Shown here piece after piece: positions 8,114 to 15,081 of a DNA stretch of 40,072 nucleotides (its first letter is position 1; every line of letters begins with the position of its first letter). The DNA is from Streptomyces sp. XY006. Its GTDB lineage: Bacteria; Actinomycetota; Actinomycetes; Streptomycetales; Streptomycetaceae. The translations under genes and the position numbers were made by a program. The notes under the pieces were generated by a model. The model ran no database searches. It saw nothing but the letters and a program-made list of their open reading frames with translations, and was not told the origin of the DNA. The stretch spans positions 1-40,072 of the forward strand of contig NZ_NOKT01000047.1 of the NCBI RefSeq assembly GCF_002237655.1, read 5' to 3'.

Positions 8114-8270
8114 GGGGGTGACCCCTTCCCGCCGTGCCCGGTGGGGCAGAAACGGCACGTTCGTTCCTGTCGAGGCCATCAGCGTCACACCACCCCGCGC
8201 CCGCGGCACTCCGGGTTCGGCCGACGGACGGAACGGCGGAACATCGTCCGACCCGGGGGCACCGCGCAGA

Positions 8271-8275
8271 GGAGG
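8271..8275 (+). promoter_or_regulatory. Ribosome binding site deciding the bpa start
   Basis: GGAGG with 7-nt spacing selects GTG 8283 over the in-frame ATG six codons later. Confidence 0.7.
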
Positions 8276-8282
8276 TGCGGGC

Positions 8283-8840
8283 GTGCGAGAGAATGGCCGC
8301 ATGGAGATGCCGAGGAACGAAAGGTCGCCGGAGAACCCGCAGATCCTGGTCGTGGGCCAGGACGGCATGGCGCTCGGTGGCGGCTCAGACGAGGACTCCC
8401 GCGAGACCCCGGTCACGGAGCAGGTGGAGCAGCCCGCGAAGGTCATGCGGATCGGCAGCATGATCAAGCAGCTGCTGGAGGAAGTGCGCGCGGCTCCCCT
8501 GGACGAGGCCAGCAGGGTCCGGCTCAAGGAGATCCACGCCAGCTCGGTCAAGGAGCTGGAGGACGGTCTGGCGCCCGAGCTGGTCGAGGAGCTGGAGCGG
8601 CTCTCCCTGCCGTTCACGGACGAGGGGACCCCGAGCGACGCGGAACTGCGCATCGCCCAGGCCCAGTTGGTCGGCTGGCTGGAGGGTCTCTTCCACGGGA
8701 TCCAGACGACGCTGTTCGCCCAGCAGATGGCGGCCCGCGCCCAGCTGGAGCAGATGCGCCGCGCCCTCCCGCCCGGCGTCGGCCACGAGGGCCTCGACGA
8801 GCAGCAGCCCGGCGGCCGCTCCGGCGGCCCGTACCTGTAG
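8283..8840 (+). CDS. bpa: Bacterial proteasome activator Bpa (PafE)
   Basis: 185 aa from GTG. The N-terminal 50 residues are charged and disordered. The core is the Bpa (DUF2587) four-helix fold, with segments such as IGSMIKQLLEEVRAAPLDE and QLVGWLEGLFHGIQTTLFAQQ. The protein ends in GGPYL; in Mycobacterium the equivalent GQYL tail docks in the 20S proteasome alpha-ring pockets. Bpa forms an ATP-independent dodecameric ring that opens the proteasome gate for unfolded proteins. Proteasome core genes are not in this window. Pro replaces Gln in the docking tail, keeping the Tyr-Leu end. A hairpin terminator follows. Confidence 0.93.
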   Translation: MRENGRMEMPRNERSPENPQILVVGQDGMALGGGSDEDSRETPVTEQVEQPAKVMRIGSMIKQLLEEVRAAPLDEASRVRLKEIHASSVKELEDGLAPELVEELERLSLPFTDEGTPSDAELRIAQAQLVGWLEGLFHGIQTTLFAQQMAARAQLEQMRRALPPGVGHEGLDEQQPGGRSGGPYL

Positions 8841-8864
8841 ACCTCGCGCGGAGTCCACGGACGA

Positions 8865-8896
8865 AAGGGCCCGGCGGCCGAAGCCGCCGGGCCCTT
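8865..8896. terminator. Bidirectional terminator between bpa and Ser/Thr kinase
   Basis: Perfect 14-bp stem AAGGGCCCGGCGGC / GCCGCCGGGCCCTT with CGAA loop. On the plus strand it ends in TT then CCTC. It is shared by the convergent genes. Confidence 0.88.
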
Positions 8897-8921
8897 CCTC
8901 ATGTCCGGACCGTCCGGGGCG

Positions 8922-10553
8922 TCAGGACGGCGGGTTGCCCGTCGAGACGTTGAGCTCGATCGTCGGCATGTCGTCCGGGTCGACGTCGGTGCCCTTGGAC
9001 GGGAACTGGTTCATGACCGTGCCCTCGCCGTAGGTGTTCTCGTCGACGTTCTTGGTGTCGATCTGCCAGCCGGCCGCCTGGGCGCAGGCCTTGACCGACT
9101 GGATGTTCTTGAACTTGAAGTCCGGGATCTCGATCTTCTCGGGGTCGTTGTACGACTCCTGCGGCTCCGTGCACTCCTCGGCCTCGATCGTCTTCGTCGG
9201 GTCCGGGGCGCGGTAGCCGGGCTTCTTCTCCGCGGACGCCGACGCACTGGCGCTGCTGCCGCCGCCGCCCTTGTCGTCCTCGCCGCCGCCGTTCATCAGC
9301 AGTGCCGTGATCAGGCCGCCGACCGCGACGACCGACACGATGACCGAGCCGATGATCACCGGCTTGTTGCTCCGGCCGCCGCCCGAGGGCCCGGTCCCGG
9401 ACTGGGGCGTCAGGTTGTACGGCGGCGGGGTCGACGGCCCGGGCTGCGGGGAGTACGCGGCCGGGTGCGGTGTCTGGTAGCCGCCCTGCTGCGGGTAGCC
9501 GTAGGCCGGGGCCGGCGTGCCGTACGGGTTCGGCGGCGGGGTCGGCTGGTACGGCGTCTGCACCTGGCCCGACGGGGCCGGGGTCGCCTGGTCGACCGGC
9601 GGGAACACCGCCGAGCCGACGCCGGCGCCGCTCTGCGCCTGCGTGCCCGGCACGATGCTCGGCGGCGCGGCCTGGAAGGACGCCGCCACGCGCAGGCACT
9701 CGCCGCGCATGGCCTCCGCGCTCGGGAAGCGCTCGTTCGGGTTCTTCTTCAGGGCGCGGGTGATCAGCGCGTCCACGGCCGGCGGCAGCGCCCGGTTGAT
9801 CGTGGAGGCGACCGGCGGCTCCTCCTGGACGTGCGCGTAGGCGATGGCCAGCGGGGAGTCGGCGTCGAACGGCAGCCGTCCGGTGACCAGCTGGAACAGC
9901 ATGATGCCGACCGAGTACAGGTCGGAGCGGGCGTCGACGCCGCGGCCCAGGGCCTGTTCCGGCGAGAGGTACTGCGGGGTGCCGACGACCATGCCGGTCT
10001 GCGTCATCGACGTCACACCGGACTGCATGGCGCGGGCGATGCCGAAGTCCATGACCTTGACCACGCCGCGCTTGGTCATCATCACGTTGCCCGGCTTGAT
10101 GTCCCGGTGGACCAGGCCCATCTCGTGGCTGATCTCCAGGGCGGCGAGCACGTCGGCGGTGATCTTCAGCGCCTTGTCGGCGGGCATCGCGCCCTGCTGC
10201 CGGACGTCCTCGTCGAGGACCGAGCCCAGCGGGCGGCCCTCGACGTACTCCATGACGATGTACGGCGTCGTCATGCCGTCGAGGGTGTCCTCGCCGGTGT
10301 CGAAGACCGAGACGATGTTGGTGTGCGTGAGCTTGGCCACGGACTGGGCCTCGCGGCGGAACCGCTCGCGGAAGGCCTGCTCCCGGCCGAGGTCCGTGTG
10401 AAGTGTCTTGATGGCGACCTGGCGGTCGAGCACGCTGTCGTACGCGAGGTGCACCGAGGCCATGCCGCCCTGGCCGAGCAGGTCGCGCAGCTGATAGCGG
10501 CCATTGGCGAGCGCCCGCCCCGTGTACTGGCCCTGTGCGCCGTCCTGGCTCAT
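8922..10553 (-). CDS. Membrane Ser/Thr protein kinase with one PASTA-like domain
   Basis: 543 aa from ATG 10553. Kinase domain residues about 20-290: P-loop GQGGMASV, catalytic Lys49 (VAIK), HRDIKPGN with Asp151, DFG Asp169, activation loop Thr/Ser residues (TSMTQTGMVVGTPQYLSPEQ). A Pro/Gln/Tyr-rich linker of about 100 residues follows, then one TM helix (about 398-420). The extracellular part has Gly/Ser runs and one PASTA-like domain (about 474-537). PknB-type PASTA kinases sense peptidoglycan or lipid II; most carry three to five PASTA units, so one is few. It is divergent from a second kinase at 10900. A start at 10661 is open but lacks support. Confidence 0.93.
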   Translation of the reverse strand: MSQDGAQGQYTGRALANGRYQLRDLLGQGGMASVHLAYDSVLDRQVAIKTLHTDLGREQAFRERFRREAQSVAKLTHTNIVSVFDTGEDTLDGMTTPYIVMEYVEGRPLGSVLDEDVRQQGAMPADKALKITADVLAALEISHEMGLVHRDIKPGNVMMTKRGVVKVMDFGIARAMQSGVTSMTQTGMVVGTPQYLSPEQALGRGVDARSDLYSVGIMLFQLVTGRLPFDADSPLAIAYAHVQEEPPVASTINRALPPAVDALITRALKKNPNERFPSAEAMRGECLRVAASFQAAPPSIVPGTQAQSGAGVGSAVFPPVDQATPAPSGQVQTPYQPTPPPNPYGTPAPAYGYPQQGGYQTPHPAAYSPQPGPSTPPPYNLTPQSGTGPSGGGRSNKPVIIGSVIVSVVAVGGLITALLMNGGGEDDKGGGGSSASASASAEKKPGYRAPDPTKTIEAEECTEPQESYNDPEKIEIPDFKFKNIQSVKACAQAAGWQIDTKNVDENTYGEGTVMNQFPSKGTDVDPDDMPTIELNVSTGNPPS

Positions 10554-10899
10554 GTTCCCCGTCCCCCGTAGCCCCTGCAGGCGCCGCCGACTGTCGCTGA
10601 TCCGCCGTTGATCCAAACCGCCATTCCCGGCCAAGTCTGCCCCAGGGCACTGACACGTCAAGCTCGGTGCCCGTTCCGTGACCGTACGCGAAAGAAGCGT
10701 CGCGGAAGCGTTACAGGGGGCCTACGGCCGGTGCACAGAATTTGCACGACAGTACGGAGTGAAGGTTTCATGGCCCGTCCGTCTCGTGCCGGTCCTGGCA
10801 CCCGTCTCGGACCGGAGGCTTGCGCGGAGGCTGTAGCGTGGCCGACGGAGACCGTAACAACACCGCGCGCACCGCGGGCAGAAACGACGGCGAGGACTG
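10554..10899. other. Divergent promoter region between two kinase genes
   Basis: 346 bp without a gene. It holds the minus-strand promoter listed separately and, for the plus strand, a possible -10 TAGCGT (10835-10840) with a GAGGAC ribosome site just before ATG 10900. No long inverted repeat or RNA gene seen. Confidence 0.6.
10634..10661 (-). promoter_or_regulatory. Candidate HrdB-type promoter for the PASTA kinase
   Basis: On the minus strand, TTGACG (10661-10656), 16-nt spacer, then CAGACT (10639-10634). It leaves a 5' leader of roughly 75 nt. Confidence 0.5.
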
Positions 10900-12495
10900 A
10901 TGGCACAGCAGCAGGCCGCTCAGGGCCCGTCCGACCCCGAGGCGTCCGGCGGCGGCATGTCGGACGCGCCTGAGCTCTGGGGCAACGGCGGGCTGGTCGG
11001 GGACGGCCGGTACCGGCTGACCCACAGGCTCGGCCGGGGCGGCATGGCGGAGGTGTTCGCCGCCGAGGACGTCCGCCTCGGACGCACCGTCGCCGTCAAG
11101 CTGCTCCGCTCCGACCTCGCCGAGGACCCGGTGTCCAAGGCGCGCTTCACGCGCGAGGCGCAGTCGGTCGCCGGCCTCAACCACCACGCGATCGTCGCCG
11201 TGTACGACTCCGGCGAGGACTTCGTCGGCGGCCAGTCCGTGCCGTACATCGTCATGGAGCTGGTCGAGGGCCGCACCATCCGCGACCTGCTGATGAACGC
11301 CGAGGCGCCCGGCCCCGAGCAGGCGCTGATCATCGTCTCCGGTGTGCTGGAGGCGCTCGCCTACTCGCACCAGCACGGCATCGTGCACCGCGACATCAAG
11401 CCCGCCAACGTCATCATCACGCACAACGGCGCCGTGAAGGTGATGGACTTCGGCATCGCCCGCGCCCTGCACGGCGCGTCCACGACGATGACGCAGACCG
11501 GCATGGTCATGGGCACCCCGCAGTACCTCTCCCCCGAGCAGGCCCTCGGCAAGGCCGTCGACCACCGCTCCGACCTGTACGCCACGGGCTGCCTGCTCTA
11601 CGAGCTCCTGTCGCTGCGCCCGCCGTTCACCGGCGAGACCCCGCTGTCGGTGGTCTACCAGCACGTCCAGGACATCCCGACCCCGCCGTCCGAGGCCTCC
11701 GACGCCTGCCCGCCGGAGCTGGACGGCCTGGTGATGCGCTCGCTGGCCAAGGAGCCCGACGACCGCTTCCAGACGGCCGAGGAGATGCGCGGCCTGGTCC
11801 AGTACGCGCTGCAGATGCTCTACGACCAGGGCGGCCACACCGGCACCTGGAACACCGGCCCGGTCGACATGCACGAGGGCCGGCACACCCCTTCGGGCGG
11901 CTTCGCCGGCACGGCCGTGATGGGCCACCCCGGGGACGCCTCCGGCACCACGCAGATCCCCTCGCCGATCCTGCCCGCCGGCTACGGCAACGGGGACGAC
12001 GGCGGCTTCGAGGGACAGGGCAACCGGGGCAGCGGCCGCGGCAAGCTGTGGATCCTCGCCGTGCTCGCGGTGATCGCCGTCGCCGCGGGCGTCGCCCTGG
12101 CCCTGCAGAACACCGGCGGCGGCAAGGACGACCCGGGCAAGAAGCAGTCGCCGACCACCTCGCAGACGACCGAGGACAAGACGCCCAGCGAGACGCCGAG
12201 CGACGAGGCGACCGACCAGCCGACCGACACGTCCACGGACGACGGCACCGGCACGGGCAACGGCAACGGCAACTGGACGCCCTCGTACACGCCCTCCGTC
12301 ACGCCGTCGCAGAGCGCCCCCGAGTCGCCCACCGGCGAGCCGACGGGCGAGCCGACCACCGAGGAGCCGACGGGCGAGCCGACCGAGGAGGAGCCCACGG
12401 ACCCGGGCACCCCGACCGGCGACACCGCCGGCGGCACCGACGCGGGCACCACGACCGGCGTCGTCGGCGGCCCGGGCGGTGAGGGCGGCACCTGA
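10900..12495 (+). CDS. Membrane Ser/Thr protein kinase with Thr/Pro/Glu-rich extracellular stalk
   Basis: 531 aa. Kinase domain about residues 38-305: P-loop GRGGMAEV, Lys67 (VAVK), HRDIKPAN with Asp165, DFG Asp183, activation segment with TTMTQTGMVMGTPQYLSPEQ. A TM helix is at about 382-403. The extracellular tail of about 125 residues has no PASTA domain; it is low complexity, with Thr-Pro-Glu/Ser repeats and EPTGEPT units, ending in Gly. Activation loop and C-lobe resemble the divergent neighbour closely, suggesting an old duplication with replaced sensor regions. Such stalks often span or bind the cell wall. Ligand and substrates are unknown. The gene directly precedes the bkd operon but is separated by a hairpin. 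Confidence 0.92.
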   Translation: MAQQQAAQGPSDPEASGGGMSDAPELWGNGGLVGDGRYRLTHRLGRGGMAEVFAAEDVRLGRTVAVKLLRSDLAEDPVSKARFTREAQSVAGLNHHAIVAVYDSGEDFVGGQSVPYIVMELVEGRTIRDLLMNAEAPGPEQALIIVSGVLEALAYSHQHGIVHRDIKPANVIITHNGAVKVMDFGIARALHGASTTMTQTGMVMGTPQYLSPEQALGKAVDHRSDLYATGCLLYELLSLRPPFTGETPLSVVYQHVQDIPTPPSEASDACPPELDGLVMRSLAKEPDDRFQTAEEMRGLVQYALQMLYDQGGHTGTWNTGPVDMHEGRHTPSGGFAGTAVMGHPGDASGTTQIPSPILPAGYGNGDDGGFEGQGNRGSGRGKLWILAVLAVIAVAAGVALALQNTGGGKDDPGKKQSPTTSQTTEDKTPSETPSDEATDQPTDTSTDDGTGTGNGNGNWTPSYTPSVTPSQSAPESPTGEPTGEPTTEEPTGEPTEEEPTDPGTPTGDTAGGTDAGTTTGVVGGPGGEGGT

Positions 12496-12520
12496 CAGCC
12501 GCCGCGAAAAGCATGATCCA

Positions 12521-12558
12521 CGCGCGCGTGGGACCCGGAGACGGGGCCCACGCGCGCG
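12521..12558 (+). terminator. Hairpin after the stalk kinase
   Basis: 12-bp arms CGCGCGCGTGGG (12521-12532) and CCCACGCGCGCG (12547-12558); the loop can add three more C-G pairs. No U-tract. Located 26 nt after the stop. Confidence 0.75.
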
Positions 12559-12679
12559 CGTCGTTCGGGCACGCCGGGAAAAGAACTCTTCCCGTGACCT
12601 GGGTCACCGGGTTAACGTGCGGTAGCTCCGGCCTCCTGCAAGGCTGTGACCAGGGACCCTTCACCGCCTTCCCGATTTA

Positions 12680-12693
12680 CTTGGATATCCAAG
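12680..12693. promoter_or_regulatory. Palindromic operator candidate upstream of bkd operon 2
   Basis: Perfect 14-bp palindrome CTTGGATATCCAAG in an AT-rich patch, about 25 bp upstream of the candidate -35. Symmetry and size fit a GntR-, TetR- or Lrp-type dimer site. The regulator is not identified. Confidence 0.6.
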
Positions 12694-12716
12694 CAAAATC
12701 GCAGGTCAGAAGGGGT

Positions 12717-12746
12717 TTCACAGAAATGTGGCGCACTGGGTAACGT
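12717..12746 (+). promoter_or_regulatory. Candidate promoter of bkd operon 2
   Basis: TTCACA (12717-12722), 18-nt spacer, TAACGT (12741-12746). It would give a leader of about 135-140 nt before GTG 12890. Confidence 0.4.
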
Positions 12747-12763
12747 GCTTTCTGCAGGGCGCT

Positions 12764-12836
12764 CGCCGGGGCACCTGTCACGCCTGTTCCCGGCCGAGTG
12801 GCACCCACCCCGTGCCCCGGTGGTCGAGAACAGGTG
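12764..12836 (+). ncRNA. Possible structured 5' leader of bkd operon 2
   Basis: Helix A pairs CCGGGGCAC (12766-12774) with GTGCCCCGG (12812-12820). Helix B pairs CCTGTTC (12783-12789) with GAACAGG (12828-12834) and crosses A. Helix B' (12772-12778 with 12830-12836) and hairpin C (12800-12804 with 12812-12816) compete with A. This is attenuator- or pseudoknot-like, but GC-rich DNA gives such pairings by chance. No known riboswitch is recognised. Confidence 0.3.
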
Positions 12837-12889
12837 AGCCGCACTGGCCTACCGGCAACCCCGGGGGCTGGACCGACGGAGGAGCACAC

Positions 12890-14092
12890 GTGACCGTGGA
12901 GAGCACTGCCGCGCGCACACCGCGACGCAGCGCCGGAAGCAAGGCCGGCACCACCGGCACCAAGCGCACCACCCGCACCACCGCCAAGAAGGACGCCGGC
13001 GCGAAGGGCACCGAGCCCCAGCTCGTGCAGCTGCTGACGCCCGAGGGCAAGCGCGTCAAGAACGCCGAGTTCGACAAGTACGTCGCCGGTGTCACCCCGG
13101 AAGAGCTCCGCGGCCTCTACCGCGACATGGTGCTCACCCGCCGCTTCGACGCCGAGGCGACCTCCCTGCAGCGCCAGGGCGAGCTGGGCCTGTGGGCCTC
13201 GCTGCTCGGCCAGGAGGCCGCGCAGATCGGCTCCGGCCGGGCCCTGCGCGACGACGACTACGTCTTCCCCACCTACCGCGAGCACGGCGTCGCCTGGTGC
13301 CGCGGCGTGGACCCGACCAACCTGCTCGGCATGTTCCGCGGCGTGAACAACGGCGGCTGGGACCCGAACGGCAACAACTTCCACCTCTACACGATCGTCA
13401 TCGGCTCCCAGACGCTGCACGCCACCGGCTACGCGATGGGCGTCGCCAAGGACGGCGCGGACAGCGCGGTGATCGCCTACTTCGGCGACGGCGCCTCCAG
13501 CCAGGGCGACGTGGCCGAGTCGTTCACCTTCTCCGCGGTCTACAACGCCCCGGTCGTGTTCTTCTGCCAGAACAACCAGTGGGCCATCTCCGAGCCGACC
13601 GAGAAGCAGTCCCGGGTGCCGATCTACCAGCGCGCCCAGGGCTTCGGCTTCCCGGGCGTCCGGGTCGACGGCAACGACGTGCTCGGCTGCCTCGCGGTCA
13701 CCCGCTGGGCCCTGGAGCGGGCCCGCAGCGGTGAGGGACCGACCCTCGTCGAGGCGTTCACCTACCGGATGGGCGCCCACACCACCTCCGACGACCCCAC
13801 CCGCTACCGGGGCGACGAGGAGCGCCAGGCCTGGGAGGCCAAGGACCCGATCCTGCGCCTGCGCCGCTACCTGGAGGCCTCGCACCACGCGGACGAGGCG
13901 TTCTTCGCGGAACTGGAGGCCGAGTCCGAGGCGTTGGGCAGGCGGGTGCGCGAGGCGGTCCGCGCCATGCCGGACCCGGACCACTTCGCGATCTTCGAGA
14001 ACGTCTACGCGGACGGGCACGCGCTCGTCGACGAGGAGCGCGCCCGGTTCGCCGCGTACCAGGCGTCGTTCGCCGACGAGGGGGGTAACTGA
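12890..14092 (+). CDS. bkdA: Branched-chain 2-oxoacid dehydrogenase E1 alpha subunit
   Basis: 400 aa from GTG 12890, chosen for the GGAGGAG site 5 nt upstream; the open frame runs further up but without support. Residues about 8-38 are a Lys/Arg/Thr/Ala-rich tail not needed for catalysis. The thiamine-pyrophosphate domain follows, with the YFGDGASSQGDV motif and CQNNQW completing the GDG...N site. The phosphorylation-loop region YRMGAHTTSDDPTRYR is conserved with E1alpha enzymes. E1alpha and E1beta decarboxylate the keto acids of Val, Leu and Ile and load the acyl group onto E2 lipoate. It is first of three genes, separated from E1beta by 1 nt. Confidence 0.93.
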   Translation: MTVESTAARTPRRSAGSKAGTTGTKRTTRTTAKKDAGAKGTEPQLVQLLTPEGKRVKNAEFDKYVAGVTPEELRGLYRDMVLTRRFDAEATSLQRQGELGLWASLLGQEAAQIGSGRALRDDDYVFPTYREHGVAWCRGVDPTNLLGMFRGVNNGGWDPNGNNFHLYTIVIGSQTLHATGYAMGVAKDGADSAVIAYFGDGASSQGDVAESFTFSAVYNAPVVFFCQNNQWAISEPTEKQSRVPIYQRAQGFGFPGVRVDGNDVLGCLAVTRWALERARSGEGPTLVEAFTYRMGAHTTSDDPTRYRGDEERQAWEAKDPILRLRRYLEASHHADEAFFAELEAESEALGRRVREAVRAMPDPDHFAIFENVYADGHALVDEERARFAAYQASFADEGGN

Positions 14093-14093
14093 G

Positions 14094-15071
14094 ATGGCCG
14101 AGAAGATGGCCCTGGCCAAGGCGATCAACGAGTCGCTGCGCCGCGCTCTGGAGTCCGACGACAAGGTCCTGATCATGGGCGAGGACGTCGGCAAGCTCGG
14201 CGGCGTCTTCCGCGTGACGGACGGCCTGCAGAAGGACTTCGGCGAGAGCCGCGTCATCGACACCCCGCTCGCCGAGTCGGGCATCGTCGGCACGGCGGTC
14301 GGCCTGGCCCTGCGCGGCTACCGCCCGGTGGTGGAGATCCAGTTCGACGGCTTCGTCTTCCCGGCGTACGACCAGATCGTCACGCAGCTCGCGAAGATGC
14401 ACGCCCGCTCGCTGGGCAAGGTCAAGATGCCCGTCGTCGTGCGCATCCCCTACGGCGGCGGCATCGGCGCGGTCGAGCACCACTCGGAGTCCCCCGAGTC
14501 GCTCTTCGCGCATGTGGCGGGCCTGAAGGTGGTCAGCCCGTCGAACGCCTCGGACGCGTACTGGATGATGCAGCAGGCCATCCAGAGCGACGACCCGGTG
14601 ATCTTCTTCGAGCCCAAGCGCCGCTACTGGGACAAGGGCGAGGTCAACACCGAGGCCATCCCGGGCCCCCTGCACAAGGCCCGGGTGGTCCGCGAGGGCA
14701 CCGACCTGACCCTGGCCGCCTACGGCCCGATGGTGAAGCTCTGCCAGGAGGCCGCCGACGCGGCCGCCGAGGAGGGCAAGAGCCTGGAGGTCCTGGACCT
14801 GCGCTCCATCTCCCCGGTCGACTTCGACTCGATCCAGGCGTCGGTGGAGAGGACCCGCCGCCTGGTCGTGGTCCACGAGGCGCCGGTGTTCTTCGGCTCG
14901 GGCGCGGAGATCGCCGCCCGGATCACGGAGCGCTGCTTCTACCACCTGGAGGCCCCGGTGCTCCGGGTCGGCGGCTACCACGCCCCGTACCCGCCGGCCC
15001 GCCTGGAGGAGGAGTACCTGCCGAACCTGGACCGGGTGCTGGATGCCGTCGACCGCTCGCTGGCGTACTGA
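14094..15071 (+). CDS. bkdB: Branched-chain 2-oxoacid dehydrogenase E1 beta subunit
   Basis: 325 aa, standard length. The transketolase pyrimidine-binding domain includes LIMGEDVGKLGGVFRVTDGL with the conserved TPP glutamate further on (DTPLAESGIVGTAVGLAL). The FDGFVFPAYDQI segment and the transketolase C-terminal domain (APVFFGSGAEIAARI) follow. It forms an alpha2-beta2 E1 with the preceding gene product. The start ATG lies 1 nt after the bkdA stop, with a GGGGG run as ribosome site. The next gene follows after 10 nt. Confidence 0.94.
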   Translation: MAEKMALAKAINESLRRALESDDKVLIMGEDVGKLGGVFRVTDGLQKDFGESRVIDTPLAESGIVGTAVGLALRGYRPVVEIQFDGFVFPAYDQIVTQLAKMHARSLGKVKMPVVVRIPYGGGIGAVEHHSESPESLFAHVAGLKVVSPSNASDAYWMMQQAIQSDDPVIFFEPKRRYWDKGEVNTEAIPGPLHKARVVREGTDLTLAAYGPMVKLCQEAADAAAEEGKSLEVLDLRSISPVDFDSIQASVERTRRLVVVHEAPVFFGSGAEIAARITERCFYHLEAPVLRVGGYHAPYPPARLEEEYLPNLDRVLDAVDRSLAY

Positions 15072-15081
15072 GGAGAGGGTC

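Larger units (their letters stand above)
12496..12889 (+). other. Regulatory region upstream of the second bkd operon
   Basis: 394 bp without a gene. In order: kinase terminator, inverted repeat GTGACC-TG-GGTCAC (12594-12607), palindrome 12680-12693, candidate promoter 12717-12746, and a 140-nt leader able to fold several mutually exclusive helices. The AT-rich patch around 12670-12730 contrasts with its surroundings, as promoters here often do. Confidence 0.6.

Noticed and set aside
8221..8282. Upstream extension of bpa in the same frame to 7692
   Set aside because: The strong GGAGG site at 8271-8275 fixes GTG 8283; upstream residues lack family similarity.
12180..12480. Repeats in the stalk kinase gene as a mobile or CRISPR-like element
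   Set aside because: They are in-frame codons for Thr/Pro/Glu/Gly repeats in the extracellular tail, with irregular spacing.
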